From positions 1,550,001 to 1,614,000 of the forward strand of contig NZ_CP034726.1 in NCBI RefSeq assembly GCF_004359375.1: 64,000 nt of DNA, in the 5' to 3' direction. Source of the stretch: Acetilactobacillus jinshanensis (GTDB taxonomy: Bacteria; Bacillota; Bacilli; Lactobacillales; Lactobacillaceae). The position numbers and the translations under genes are program-made. A model generated the notes under the pieces. It was not told where the DNA came from and made no database searches. It saw nothing but the letters and a program-made list of their open reading frames with translations. Positions 8,137 to 16,456 of this stretch are shown one piece after another. Every line of letters begins with the position of its first letter. Positions within the stretch are counted from its first letter, which is position 1.

Positions 8137-9444
8137 TTATTTGTGTTGACTATTTTGATGAGCCTTACGAGCCTGCTGACGCTGACGAGCGACCTTAATG
8201 AAGGTTGGGTCAATCGTGTTAACTAGGTAGTCAGCAGATTCACTGTTTTCTAACGGATCCATACCAATCTTTTCCATGTACTTGGATACTCTGATTGGAA
8301 CGAAGAGTTCTAAGACTTTAATAATGATAATATCCATGATTACGACAAAGATAATCGTAAAGGCGGTAACACCAAGCTGAAGTAAGAATTGATGCATACC
8401 ACCACCATAGAACAGACCGTTATGTTTTACGACGCTGTTGATACTGCTGGTTGCAAATACTCCAGTTAAGATACTTCCGACAATTCCACTAACACCGTGG
8501 CAGCCGAAGGCATCTAAAGTATCATCTAACTTAATGCGACCTTTAATGTAATTAACAAAGAAGTAGCTGAATAATGTCGAGATTAAGCCAATCCAGAACG
8601 AGCCCCAGACGGTAACGTAACCAGCGGCTGGAGTAATTCCAACTAGACCACACAGGGTACCAGTACTAACACCGGCTAATGTTGGATTACCATGGAAAAT
8701 CCGGTCAAGGGCCATCCAGGTCATCATAGCAGTCCCGGTTGAAACAGTTGTCGTTAATGCAGCTTGCATAGCAACGTTATTAACGGCTAATGCTGAACCG
8801 GCGTTAAAGCCGTACCAGCCAATCCATAGAATGGTGGCACCTAATACGACCCAGATCAAATTATAATGAATGATCTTATGCTTATAGTTCAAACGACGGC
8901 CCAGGAATACTGCCAGGACAAATGCAGTAACTCCGGCATTGATGTGAACAACGGTCCCACCAGCAAAGTCTAGAACACCTAACTTAGCTAAGAAACCAGT
9001 GGGGCTCCATACCATGTGGGCCATTGGGTAATATACCAAGATAGACCATAAAACGATAAATAATAGTAGAAAACGGAAACGCATCCGGCCAACAACGGCA
9101 CCAACGAACAGTGCTGGTGTAATTACAGCAAACATCATTTCAAACATCATGTAAGCTCCAGTCGGAATATGAGTTTGTGGCATTAACGCTTTAAGGTTGA
9201 CGCCATGTAAGAATAAATGATGGAAACTGCCAATGATTCCGTGGAAATCACCTACGAATGATAAATTATAGCCAAAGGCAATCCACAGTAAGATCGCAAT
9301 CCCAGTAATAATAAATACAGAAAACGTAGTATTGACAACGTTTTTCTTAGATACTAAACCACCATAGAAAAAGGCCAGCCCTGGTGTCATAAACAGCACC
9401 AGAATTGCTGACATAATTACAAAAAATGTGTTTGCAGCATTCAC
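8137..9444 (-). CDS. amtB: Ammonium transporter, Amt/NrgA family
   Basis: A 435-residue, about 11-helix channel for ammonium/ammonia. The twin pore histidines are in GGTVVHINAGVTAF (near residue 168) and DAFGCHGVSGIVGS (near 315), both intact. The N-terminal ANTFFVIMSAILVLFMTPGLAFFYGG is standard. No glnK/PII gene is adjacent, which is unusual for many bacteria but frequent in lactobacilli. No leader or T-box is visible in the 195 bases upstream. Monocistronic. Confidence 0.92.
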   Translation of the reverse strand: MNAANTFFVIMSAILVLFMTPGLAFFYGGLVSKKNVVNTTFSVFIITGIAILLWIAFGYNLSFVGDFHGIIGSFHHLFLHGVNLKALMPQTHIPTGAYMMFEMMFAVITPALFVGAVVGRMRFRFLLLFIVLWSILVYYPMAHMVWSPTGFLAKLGVLDFAGGTVVHINAGVTAFVLAVFLGRRLNYKHKIIHYNLIWVVLGATILWIGWYGFNAGSALAVNNVAMQAALTTTVSTGTAMMTWMALDRIFHGNPTLAGVSTGTLCGLVGITPAAGYVTVWGSFWIGLISTLFSYFFVNYIKGRIKLDDTLDAFGCHGVSGIVGSILTGVFATSSINSVVKHNGLFYGGGMHQFLLQLGVTAFTIIFVVIMDIIIIKVLELFVPIRVSKYMEKIGMDPLENSESADYLVNTIDPTFIKVARQRQQARKAHQNSQHK

Positions 9445-9587
9445 GTTTGTCAGTCCTTTTATACATGTTCAGATTTCCTCTTTACATGTAAGAAAGTATA
9501 ACACTATGAACGCCATGTTAAATGTTTTTATTCAAATTTATGAAAATAATTTAACTTTATGTAAGGTTTTATAACATATGATGGCAA

Positions 9588-9613
9588 TAAAAAAGACCGA
9601 CGGTTCGTCGGCC
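9588..9613 (-). terminator. Terminator of the first hsp20 gene
   Basis: GGCCGACG-AAC-CGTCGGTC stem with T6 on the minus strand. Confidence 0.8.
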
Positions 9614-9639
9614 GGTAATCTCATTTGGGTAGATTAAGC

Positions 9640-10101
9640 TTATTTAATGCTGATGCGGTGGGAATTATCAATCTTTTTAGCGGCCTTTGGTAAAGTAACT
9701 TTCAATAAGCCGCCGTCATAACTAGCGGAAATCTTATTAAATTTGACGTTTGGCAAGTAGAACGCACGGTTAACGTTGCTCATTGAGCGTTCGCTACGGA
9801 GAACCTTGCCCTTATTGTTCTTAACGTTACGGGATACGTTATGAACGGCATGAATCCGTAAAGTGTTGTGACGGTAGTCCATGTGGATCTGGTTCTTCTT
9901 GAAACCCGGTAATTCGGCGGTTACCTGATAGTTCTTCTTGTTTTCAGTAACGTCAGTCTTCATTGGGTTCATCTTTGGCATGGCATTGAAGAAGCTCTTG
10001 TCAAGATCACCAAAGAAGTCATTCATTGAGCCTAAATCGAAGTCATCGTCAAAGTTAGTCATTGGGTCATCATTAAATACGTTACTTAATTCTTCACTCA
10101 T
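9640..10101 (-). CDS. hsp20: Small heat shock protein, Hsp20 family (copy 1)
   Basis: A 153-residue alpha-crystallin-domain chaperone that binds unfolding proteins without ATP. The crystallin domain covers residues 45-150, with ELPGFKK at its start and YDGGLLKVTLPK near its end. The N-terminal 45 residues are Asp/Phe/Met-rich and disordered-looking. An AAGGAG site precedes the ATG. It has its own CIRCE-like operator at 10133. It is about two-thirds identical by eye to the next gene, a recent paralogue. Confidence 0.92.
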   Translation of the reverse strand: MSEELSNVFNDDPMTNFDDDFDLGSMNDFFGDLDKSFFNAMPKMNPMKTDVTENKKNYQVTAELPGFKKNQIHMDYRHNTLRIHAVHNVSRNVKNNKGKVLRSERSMSNVNRAFYLPNVKFNKISASYDGGLLKVTLPKAAKKIDNSHRISIK

Positions 10102-10132
10102 ATTAATGTCTCCTTTATCAAAGCGGTTAACT

Positions 10133-10158
10133 TTAGCACTCTTTTTAATTAGTGCTAA
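10133..10158. promoter_or_regulatory. CIRCE-like operator for hsp20 copy 1
   Basis: TTAGCACT-N10-AGTGCTAA inverted repeat 32 bases upstream of the start codon. HrcA is the expected repressor. The classical element has 11 bases between these 8-base arms; here there are 10. Confidence 0.8.
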
Positions 10159-10169
10159 TTTGATTCTGT

Positions 10170-10198
10170 AAAAGAAGACCGGTAATTAACCAGCCTTC
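10170..10198 (-). terminator. Terminator of the second hsp20 gene
   Basis: GAAGGCTGGT-TAATT-ACCGGTCTTC stem (two G-U pairs) followed by TTTT on the minus strand. Confidence 0.65.
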
Positions 10199-10224
10199 AG
10201 ATTTTAATTCAATTTAATCTACGA

Positions 10225-10653
10225 TTACTTGATGTTGATTTGGTGGCTGCTGTCATCTTTTTCAACCTTTGGTAAGGTTACCTTTAACAGACCACCATCA
10301 TAGGTTGCGCTAACTTTGCTTAAGTCAACGTTTGGTAAGTAGAATGCACGGGCAACGTCACTGTTGGAACGTTCTTTTCTTAATACTCTGCCCTTGTCAT
10401 TCTTAGCGGCTTTACTAATGTTGTGAGTAGCGTGGATCCGTAAGGTATTGTCACGGTAATCCATATGGATATCATCTTTCTTAAAGCCTGGTAATTCGGA
10501 AGTTACTTGATAATCATCCTTGTGTTCAACGACATCTGTTTTCATCTGGTTGTGACTGGCAACTGAGTCGAATAAACTACGACCAAAGTTACCAAAGAAA
10601 TCGTTCATTGGATCTTCGTCATCATCAAACATGTTTCTTAATTCATTTGCCAT
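10225..10653 (-). CDS. hsp20: Small heat shock protein, Hsp20 family (copy 2)
   Basis: A 142-residue paralogue of the neighbouring Hsp20. The crystallin domain again runs from the ELPGFKKDD segment to YDGGLLKVTLPK. The N-terminal arm is shorter, lacking the extra acidic repeat of copy 1. GAAAGAGG-type ribosome site. Upstream are three CIRCE-like operators within 340 bases, so regulation looks heavier than for copy 1. The terminator between the copies means they are separate transcription units. Confidence 0.92.
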   Translation of the reverse strand: MANELRNMFDDDEDPMNDFFGNFGRSLFDSVASHNQMKTDVVEHKDDYQVTSELPGFKKDDIHMDYRDNTLRIHATHNISKAAKNDKGRVLRKERSNSDVARAFYLPNVDLSKVSATYDGGLLKVTLPKVEKDDSSHQINIK

Positions 10654-10756
10654 AATGAAAACCTCTTTCTAATCAATTGATATCAAACTTAATTAATCGA
10701 TACCCAAGTTCAATTCAATTATTATTTTAAACTTCACATCTAGAGACTCAAAATAT

Positions 10757-10782
10757 TTAGCACTCAAAATTTTAAGTGCTAA
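10757..10782. promoter_or_regulatory. CIRCE-like operator, hsp20 copy 2, proximal
   Basis: TTAGCACT-N10-AGTGCTAA, 104 bases upstream of the start codon. Confidence 0.75.
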
Positions 10783-10884
10783 TAGAATTTCAAATAAAAA
10801 CATGAGCAGAGCAACTTGTTTTGAATTGCTCCATCTCACTTACCAATTCTTATGATAATCACTCTTAATTTGCAACGCAACTTT

Positions 10885-10910
10885 TTAGCACTATCATTCA
10901 AGAGTGCTAA
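10885..10910. promoter_or_regulatory. CIRCE-like operator, hsp20 copy 2, middle
   Basis: TTAGCACT-N10-AGTGCTAA with the same 10-base spacing. It lies 102 bases from the proximal element. Confidence 0.75.
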
Positions 10911-10962
10911 CTCACATTGCAATTATTATATTAGACCCTTAAATTAAAAATGCAAGGGATTT

Positions 10963-10988
10963 TTAGCACTAATTCAAAATAGTGCTAA
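10963..10988. promoter_or_regulatory. CIRCE-like operator, hsp20 copy 2, distal
   Basis: TTAGCACT-N10-AGTGCTAA, immediately beyond the terminator of the next minus-strand gene. Confidence 0.72.
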
Positions 10989-10996
10989 TTAATTTA

Positions 10997-11036
10997 AATA
11001 AAAAACACGCTAAAAGCTGAAGCTATCGCGTGTTTT
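10997..11036 (-). terminator. Terminator of the 11.1 kb acidic protein gene
   Basis: AAAACACGC/GCGTGTTTT arms around a loop that itself contains AGCT repeats, then TTTTTT on the minus strand. Confidence 0.65.
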
Positions 11037-11065
11037 AAGAATTAAAAATTTAATTTTTTAATAAA

Positions 11066-11458
11066 TTAACGAATAATGGTTTCGTGTAACGTCTTGGCCA
11101 ATGTCTTCAAGGCATCGTCACGGGTCTTAACCTTATCCATATCGAAGATGATGGCATCAATGTCTCCGCCTTTAAAGTCGAAGAGTTCGATGTATAAGTA
11201 TGGGTTATAGCTATCATCTTCCTGGATCTTTGAGTCCATTGCTTTGTAGAAGCCATCGGCCCAAACGGTATCATCCATCTTCTTAAAGTCTAACTTGGTG
11301 ATGTAACCCCGCTTCTTGATTAAATCAATTGCTTTTTTAAGGTCATCATCAGAGTACTTAATTTTAGATTCACGAATTTCTTCTAAGGTACGATTATCGT
11401 CTTCGTCTCGCTTCGGTTGTTCTTGGTCCGATGCTTGACTATCGTCTTTTTCAGCCAT
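11066..11458 (-). CDS. Hypothetical acidic protein
   Basis: A 130-residue soluble protein I do not recognise. Residues 1-35 are a highly charged Asp/Glu/Gln/Arg tail (MAEKDDSQASDQEQPKRDED). The rest looks globular, with KAIDLIKKRGYITKLDF resembling a helix-turn region and a YLYIELFDF hydrophobic strand near residue 90. No signal peptide or membrane segment. The start chosen at 11458 follows AGGAGGAATTGAC; the longer reading frame upstream lacks a ribosome site. Single gene with its own terminator. Confidence 0.7.
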   Translation of the reverse strand: MAEKDDSQASDQEQPKRDEDDNRTLEEIRESKIKYSDDDLKKAIDLIKKRGYITKLDFKKMDDTVWADGFYKAMDSKIQEDDSYNPYLYIELFDFKGGDIDAIIFDMDKVKTRDDALKTLAKTLHETIIR

Positions 11459-11531
11459 GTCAATTCCTCCTATATTATGAGATGTACCTTTTAAGTTTAT
11501 CATTCTTATTAATAGCTATCAAATGGACATG

Positions 11532-11560
11532 TTTCCAATGTCGTGTACGCGCGATATAAT
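11532..11560 (+). promoter_or_regulatory. Promoter of the CorC-type gene
   Basis: TTTCCA (11532-11537), 17-base spacer, TATAAT (11555-11560). Confidence 0.55.
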
Positions 11561-11613
11561 ATAAGTAAAGATACATATGACTTAAAGTTTTAAACAAAAG
11601 AAGGTAAGCAATT

Positions 11614-13041
11614 TTGCTATTTTGGGAAATTGTTGTTACTGTACTTTCCTTCTTCATGGCCGGCTTTTTCGTCGCCTGTGAATTTGCATTAGTCCAAACC
11701 CGTGAGAGTGAACTAAAGGAATCGGCTAATAAGGATAAAGTCAACGGTAAAAAAGTTCCAGTTAAATTAAAGCGTGAAATTTACATGGTCACGCATTTAA
11801 ATGATTACCTATCCACTACTCAAGTCGGAGTATCGCTAGGCGGTATTCTAATGGGCTGGGTTGGTGAAAAACTGGTCGATGAAGGATTAGAATATCTGTT
11901 CGGCCTTCCGCTCTGGCATATGAACAACGGAACCGTCGAATCGGCCAGTGCCATCATTGGTCTAGTCGTATTGACTTACTTAGAAGTTGTATTGACTGAA
12001 GTTACACCGAAGAACTTAAGTACTGCTAAATCTCGGTTCATGCTAGGTGTTGTATGTACGCCATTGCATTACTGCCATAAGATCTTCTTCCCATTAGTTT
12101 GGTTGATCAACGTGTCTGCTGAACAAACGGTTAAGCTCTTTGGTATCAAGATGGCTGATCAGACCGATGAATCCCTGTCACAGGGTGAAATCCTGGACGT
12201 TTCCAGAAACGCCGTTAAGAACGGCATGTTAGACCGTAACGACTATACTTACATGGTCCGTGCCTTTAAGTTCAACACTAAGGTCGCTAAAGACATCATG
12301 GTCGACCGAACCCAGTTAGTTGTTATCAATGATGATGATACTGACCAGGACGCCATTAATGTTTACTTAACCAAGAAGTTCAGCCGTTTACCAGTTGTTA
12401 AGAATAACAACAAGGATCAGATCATTGGTTACGTATACAACTATGATTTAATTCGTCAGCACCAGGTTAACCCAGACGTTAAGGTCACTAAGTTATTACG
12501 TCATGTAATAACGACTGCCGAAACGACACCGATTACCCAGGTTCTGAAAGAAATGGTCAAGAAGCATACACCTTTGGTTGTCGTTGTTAATGAATACGGT
12601 GGTACCAGTGGGATCATCACTGATAAAGATATCTATGATGAACTCTTTGGTACCATTCGTGACGAAGTTGATCCATCCATGAATGAATTTATCTTCAAAC
12701 AACCACAAGGTACTTACCAGATCAATGGTAAGATCAACATCTACGATTTCGAACGTTTCTTCAACAACGAAATCCCAGATTTTAACAAGTCCGATGCCGT
12801 TACTTTGTCAGGTTACTTTATTGCTAAGTATCCTGAAATTCATGATGGCTCGGTAATTAACCTTGGTGGCTTTAAATTCAAGATCACGAAGGTCGTTAAC
12901 TCATTCGTTAAATGGTTTGAAGTTACACCCGTTCACGAACGAGCTAAGAAAGATCTTGAAGATAAGAAGAAAGCGGCCATTGCTAAACAGGAAAAGAAAC
13001 CGTCTAAGCAAGGTTCCCAGTCCGCTAATGAATTAAGTTAA
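11614..13041 (+). CDS. CNNM/CorC-type membrane protein (hemolysin-C-like)
   Basis: A 475-residue protein with the order DUF21 (CNNM) membrane domain at residues 1-190, paired CBS domains at about 205-335 (the AKDIMVDRTQLVV segment is their start), and a CorC/HlyC domain at about 350-435. A charged Lys-rich tail follows. The family is linked to magnesium or other cation export; the historic name hemolysin is not meaningful. The start is a TTG with AAGAAGG 8 bases upstream. Monocistronic, strong downstream terminator. Confidence 0.88.
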   Translation: MLFWEIVVTVLSFFMAGFFVACEFALVQTRESELKESANKDKVNGKKVPVKLKREIYMVTHLNDYLSTTQVGVSLGGILMGWVGEKLVDEGLEYLFGLPLWHMNNGTVESASAIIGLVVLTYLEVVLTEVTPKNLSTAKSRFMLGVVCTPLHYCHKIFFPLVWLINVSAEQTVKLFGIKMADQTDESLSQGEILDVSRNAVKNGMLDRNDYTYMVRAFKFNTKVAKDIMVDRTQLVVINDDDTDQDAINVYLTKKFSRLPVVKNNNKDQIIGYVYNYDLIRQHQVNPDVKVTKLLRHVITTAETTPITQVLKEMVKKHTPLVVVVNEYGGTSGIITDKDIYDELFGTIRDEVDPSMNEFIFKQPQGTYQINGKINIYDFERFFNNEIPDFNKSDAVTLSGYFIAKYPEIHDGSVINLGGFKFKITKVVNSFVKWFEVTPVHERAKKDLEDKKKAAIAKQEKKPSKQGSQSANELS

Positions 13042-13060
13042 ATTAGATTTAAGTAAATTA

Positions 13061-13094
13061 AAAACTCATCCAAATAATATTTGGATGAGTTTTC
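13061..13094. terminator. Bidirectional terminator
   Basis: AAAACTCATCCAAA/TTTGGATGAGTTTT stem between converging genes. Confidence 0.85.
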
Positions 13095-13112
13095 TTTTTG
13101 TCTAAATTCAAT

Positions 13113-13460
13113 TTATAGCATCGTCATAATAAAGCGGAAATAATGGTGACCCAGAACAAAGCTCGCTTTAACCAATTTCTCAGCTTTGGTGGTATCTTCA
13201 GCGACCAGGATCCGTTCGGGACTATGACGTAAAACGCGGTTCATGGCTTCGTTTTTAATGAATTCCGCCTGATAATCATTAAAACAGAACGCTGATTTAA
13301 GCTGTTGCTTTAATTGCCTTAAGAAATAAAGTTTAGCTTGTAAACGGGCCTTAGGATTAGAACCATGATAAACAAAGGTCTTCTTACGGACCAAGTCCTT
13401 AAAGCGCTTCTGAACGCGATTCTGCTTCAAATGCATCTGCCGAATTTGAGCTCTATCCAT
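13113..13460 (-). CDS. Hypothetical basic protein, co-transcribed with MFS gene
   Basis: A 115-residue, strongly basic soluble protein (many Lys, Arg and His) that I do not recognise. It is predicted largely helical, with no membrane segment or signal. It starts 5 bases after the MFS stop, so the two are probably one operon. No catalytic motif is visible. Possible nucleic-acid or membrane-surface binding is guesswork from charge alone. Confidence 0.65.
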   Translation of the reverse strand: MDRAQIRQMHLKQNRVQKRFKDLVRKKTFVYHGSNPKARLQAKLYFLRQLKQQLKSAFCFNDYQAEFIKNEAMNRVLRHSPERILVAEDTTKAEKLVKASFVLGHHYFRFIMTML

Positions 13461-13465
13461 CTAAA

Positions 13466-14755
13466 TCATTCCCTAGCTTTAGCGAGATGCTGACGTCTTC
13501 GATAGGTTCGAATAACTTCAATCATAACTAATAACAAAGATAATAAGACTAAAATTCCTGAGAAACCAAACAGGAAACCGTAACTAATGCTTTCCACTAC
13601 AATCCCATCAAATAACGGACCAACGGCTCGGCCTGCCGTCATCGACACGTTAAAGTACGCTTGATAACGACCCTTTTCGTTAAGTCGGGCGAAGTTATCG
13701 ATCCAGGCGGGAATATCCGGCAAGCTTATCATTTCACCAATTGTTAACACAATCATTGAGATCACAAACGCAAGGTAATGACGGGCTGGGATCAAGCCAA
13801 AATATGAAACCGCAAAGATAGCGACACCAATCGCTACCTGCACAGAAATCTTTAATCTACCAAAGAGCCGGTTAACGTAATCCTGACCAAGGACAATCAA
13901 GATTCCGTTAATGACCCAGACCCAACTATAGTCAATAAACGAAATCCCTAAACTAGTCATGTGGACGGACATAACACTATCCCAGATTGCGTAAGTCATG
14001 TAGATACAGAAGACCATCAAACAAATTGAGATTAATAAGCCGTGATGGTTACCGTAATGAATGACTTGATGCTTAGGCTGAGCACCAGAGACTCGCTGGT
14101 ACTTCGATAAATCAACGTTAAACTGGAGAATTGTCATTAATAACGCGGCAACGTAGAAAACACTGGTAACAGTGAACAGAAAGGCAACGCCACCCTTTAA
14201 CAAGAAACCAGCCATTGCACTACCGATGACAATCCCTAGGTTCAATCCGATGTACATAATATTAAAGATGTAGCGGCTGCTCTTTTCAACAATTGCAGTA
14301 GCATACGAATTAGTCAGCGTTAGGTTAGCACCGTTACCTAGGTCAAACGGCATCAGCAAAAATGCAAATGTGGGCCAACCGTGGAAGAAGATTAACGCAA
14401 TCACCGAAATTGTTGAAATCGTCATAAAGATAATTGATGTCTTATACGGTGACGCATTATCAAATAGATAACCACCGAGATAATTACCGATGATCATAAA
14501 AATAGACATACCTAATAACACAAGTCCCGACATGGTTAATGTCTGATGCAAATAATTATGCATATACAGTGTGACCAACGGCCAGACACATGATGTTCCG
14601 GCGTTTAAGATTATGGAATAAGTCATTAACGTTGATAAACCGATCGATTTACGTTTGAAAATTGCGAACGTCCCCTTCCGAAAGAGCCAATTAATTTTAT
14701 TATAATATTTAAATTGCTCTTTTTTTACTATTAGCGGTTGGATTTGGGCAAACAA
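13466..14755 (-). CDS. Major facilitator superfamily transporter
   Basis: A 12-helix carrier with GGYLFDNASPYKTSI as the loop-2/3 region, where the MFS signature lies. It resembles drug:proton antiporters of the DHA1 type; cargo unknown. The first 31 residues (TTG start at 14755) are polar and untypical, and no good ribosome site precedes them. Instead GGAAGGGG lies 8 bases before an ATT codon at 14662 (Ile32), directly before the FKRKS basic segment that normally begins such proteins. Start is therefore uncertain and may be ATT. Confidence 0.82.
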   Translation of the reverse strand: MFAQIQPLIVKKEQFKYYNKINWLFRKGTFAIFKRKSIGLSTLMTYSIILNAGTSCVWPLVTLYMHNYLHQTLTMSGLVLLGMSIFMIIGNYLGGYLFDNASPYKTSIIFMTISTISVIALIFFHGWPTFAFLLMPFDLGNGANLTLTNSYATAIVEKSSRYIFNIMYIGLNLGIVIGSAMAGFLLKGGVAFLFTVTSVFYVAALLMTILQFNVDLSKYQRVSGAQPKHQVIHYGNHHGLLISICLMVFCIYMTYAIWDSVMSVHMTSLGISFIDYSWVWVINGILIVLGQDYVNRLFGRLKISVQVAIGVAIFAVSYFGLIPARHYLAFVISMIVLTIGEMISLPDIPAWIDNFARLNEKGRYQAYFNVSMTAGRAVGPLFDGIVVESISYGFLFGFSGILVLLSLLLVMIEVIRTYRRRQHLAKARE

Positions 14756-14772
14756 GGCCTGAATTTAGATAA

Positions 14773-14786
14773 AGTAAGCGCTTTTT
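14773..14786. promoter_or_regulatory. Possible cre (CcpA) site between MFS gene and zwf
   Basis: AGTAAGCGCTTTTT matches 11 of 14 positions of TGTAAGCGCTTTCA, with a perfect AAGCGCTT core. It could act on zwf or on the divergent MFS gene. Weak evidence. Confidence 0.35.
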
Positions 14787-14899
14787 TTCCGTGGATCAAT
14801 GTTATACAATAACCATAGTTAAAGAATACGCTTTCATGATGAATGGAGCCGCATCTCTAGAAATTAGAATTTAAAATTTTAAAAAGGAGCGTGAAGACG

Positions 14900-16357
14900 T
14901 TGGCAACTGAAAAAAGAGCTCTAATTATGCTTTTCGGTGCAACTGGTGATTTAGCTCACCGAAAGTTATATCCGGCTATTTTTAACCTTTATAAAAAAGG
15001 TAGCCTACGCAAACATTTTGCATTAATTGGAACTGGTCGTCATAAGTGGACTCATGACAAGTTACGTGAAATCGTTGCTAATTCTGTAAAGAGTTTAGCT
15101 GATAACGATACTCAAGTTAAAAACTTCGTTAGCCATTTTTACTACCAATCCCATGATGTTACTAATCCTGCTCATTATGTCGTATTAAGTAAATTAGCTG
15201 ATAAATTAGACAAAAAGTATCAATTAAACGGCAACCGCATTTACTACATTGCATTAGCACCACGATTCTTCGGAACCGTATCTAAGAACTTACGTGAACA
15301 GCATGTTTTATCTGATAACGGCTTTAACCGTTTAATCATCGAAAAGCCATTCGGTCATGACTATCCATCAGCTAAGAAGTTAAACGATTCCTTAGCCGCA
15401 ACCTTTGATAAGGATCAGATCTTCCGAATCGATCATTACTTGGGCAAGGAATTAGTTCAGAACATCTATGCTTTACGCTTCGCTAACCCATTATTCGAAA
15501 ACGTTTGGAACCATAACTACATCGACAACGTTCAGATTACCTTAGCTGAAGGCTTAGGTGTTGAAAAACGTGCCGGTTACTACGATGGCACCGGTGCTTT
15601 ACGTGACATGGTCCAAAACCATATCATGCAAGTCTTGGGTGTAATCGCTATGGAACCACCAAAGACCTTTAATGATACTGACATTCATGCTGCTAAAGCC
15701 AAGGCTTTAAACAGTGTTGAAGTTTATGACGCTAAAGGCGTTGCCAAGAACTTCGTTCGTGGTCAGTATGGTGCTAAAGGTTCTCAGCATGAATATCGTG
15801 AAGAACCTGGTGTTCCGAACGATTCAGCAACTGAAACCTACGTCGCTGGTAAAGTTAACGTTCAGACCCCTCGTTGGCAAGGCGTTCCGTTCTATGTCCG
15901 CACTGGTAAGATGATGGGCAAGAAAGAAACCCGTGTTGACATTGTCTTCAAGCCTGCCAAGAACATCTTTGGTGACGGTAACGACGTTAAACCAGTTGTT
16001 TTGACCATTCACATCGAACCTGGATCTGGATTCAAGTTATCATTCAACCGTAAGCAGATCGGTAACGGCTTCAAATTAACTACCGCTTCCATGAATGACA
16101 TGGAATCCAAAGAAGATATCGCTAAGACTCCACAACCATACGAACGTTTAATCAACGATGCTTTAGCTGGTGACCTATCTAACTTCGCCGGCTGGCCGGA
16201 AATCGCTCATGATTGGAAGTTCGTTGATCCAATTCGTAAGTACTGGGACTCTAAGAAACCAGACTTCCCTAACTACACGCCTGGCACCATGGGTCCAAAA
16301 GCTGCTGACGAATTACTTAAACGTGACGGTCGTCACTGGATCTATCCCGAAAACTAA
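14900..16357 (+). CDS. zwf: Glucose-6-phosphate 1-dehydrogenase
   Basis: A 485-residue NADP-dependent enzyme producing 6-phosphogluconolactone, first step of the heterolactic pathway. The N-terminal nucleotide motif is LFGATGDLAHRKLYP. The active-site signature RIDHYLGKE is near residue 180, and EKPFGHD near 150. Length is normal. The TTG at 14900 is preferred: AAGGAG is 10 bases upstream, whereas the in-frame GTG at 14891 is only one base from that site. A terminator follows, then gnd. Confidence 0.96.
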   Translation: MATEKRALIMLFGATGDLAHRKLYPAIFNLYKKGSLRKHFALIGTGRHKWTHDKLREIVANSVKSLADNDTQVKNFVSHFYYQSHDVTNPAHYVVLSKLADKLDKKYQLNGNRIYYIALAPRFFGTVSKNLREQHVLSDNGFNRLIIEKPFGHDYPSAKKLNDSLAATFDKDQIFRIDHYLGKELVQNIYALRFANPLFENVWNHNYIDNVQITLAEGLGVEKRAGYYDGTGALRDMVQNHIMQVLGVIAMEPPKTFNDTDIHAAKAKALNSVEVYDAKGVAKNFVRGQYGAKGSQHEYREEPGVPNDSATETYVAGKVNVQTPRWQGVPFYVRTGKMMGKKETRVDIVFKPAKNIFGDGNDVKPVVLTIHIEPGSGFKLSFNRKQIGNGFKLTTASMNDMESKEDIAKTPQPYERLINDALAGDLSNFAGWPEIAHDWKFVDPIRKYWDSKKPDFPNYTPGTMGPKAADELLKRDGRHWIYPEN

Positions 16358-16394
16358 ATCGTAAGCAAAACATTCGAATATGATATAATCAAAA

Positions 16395-16422
16395 CCGAAC
16401 TACTTATTAGTTCGGCTTTTTT
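16395..16422 (+). terminator. Terminator between zwf and gnd copy 1
   Basis: CCGAACTA/TAGTTCGG hairpin with seven T residues. Confidence 0.85.
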
Positions 16423-16456
16423 GTTACTTTAATTTTTTATTTAAAGGAAGATCGAT

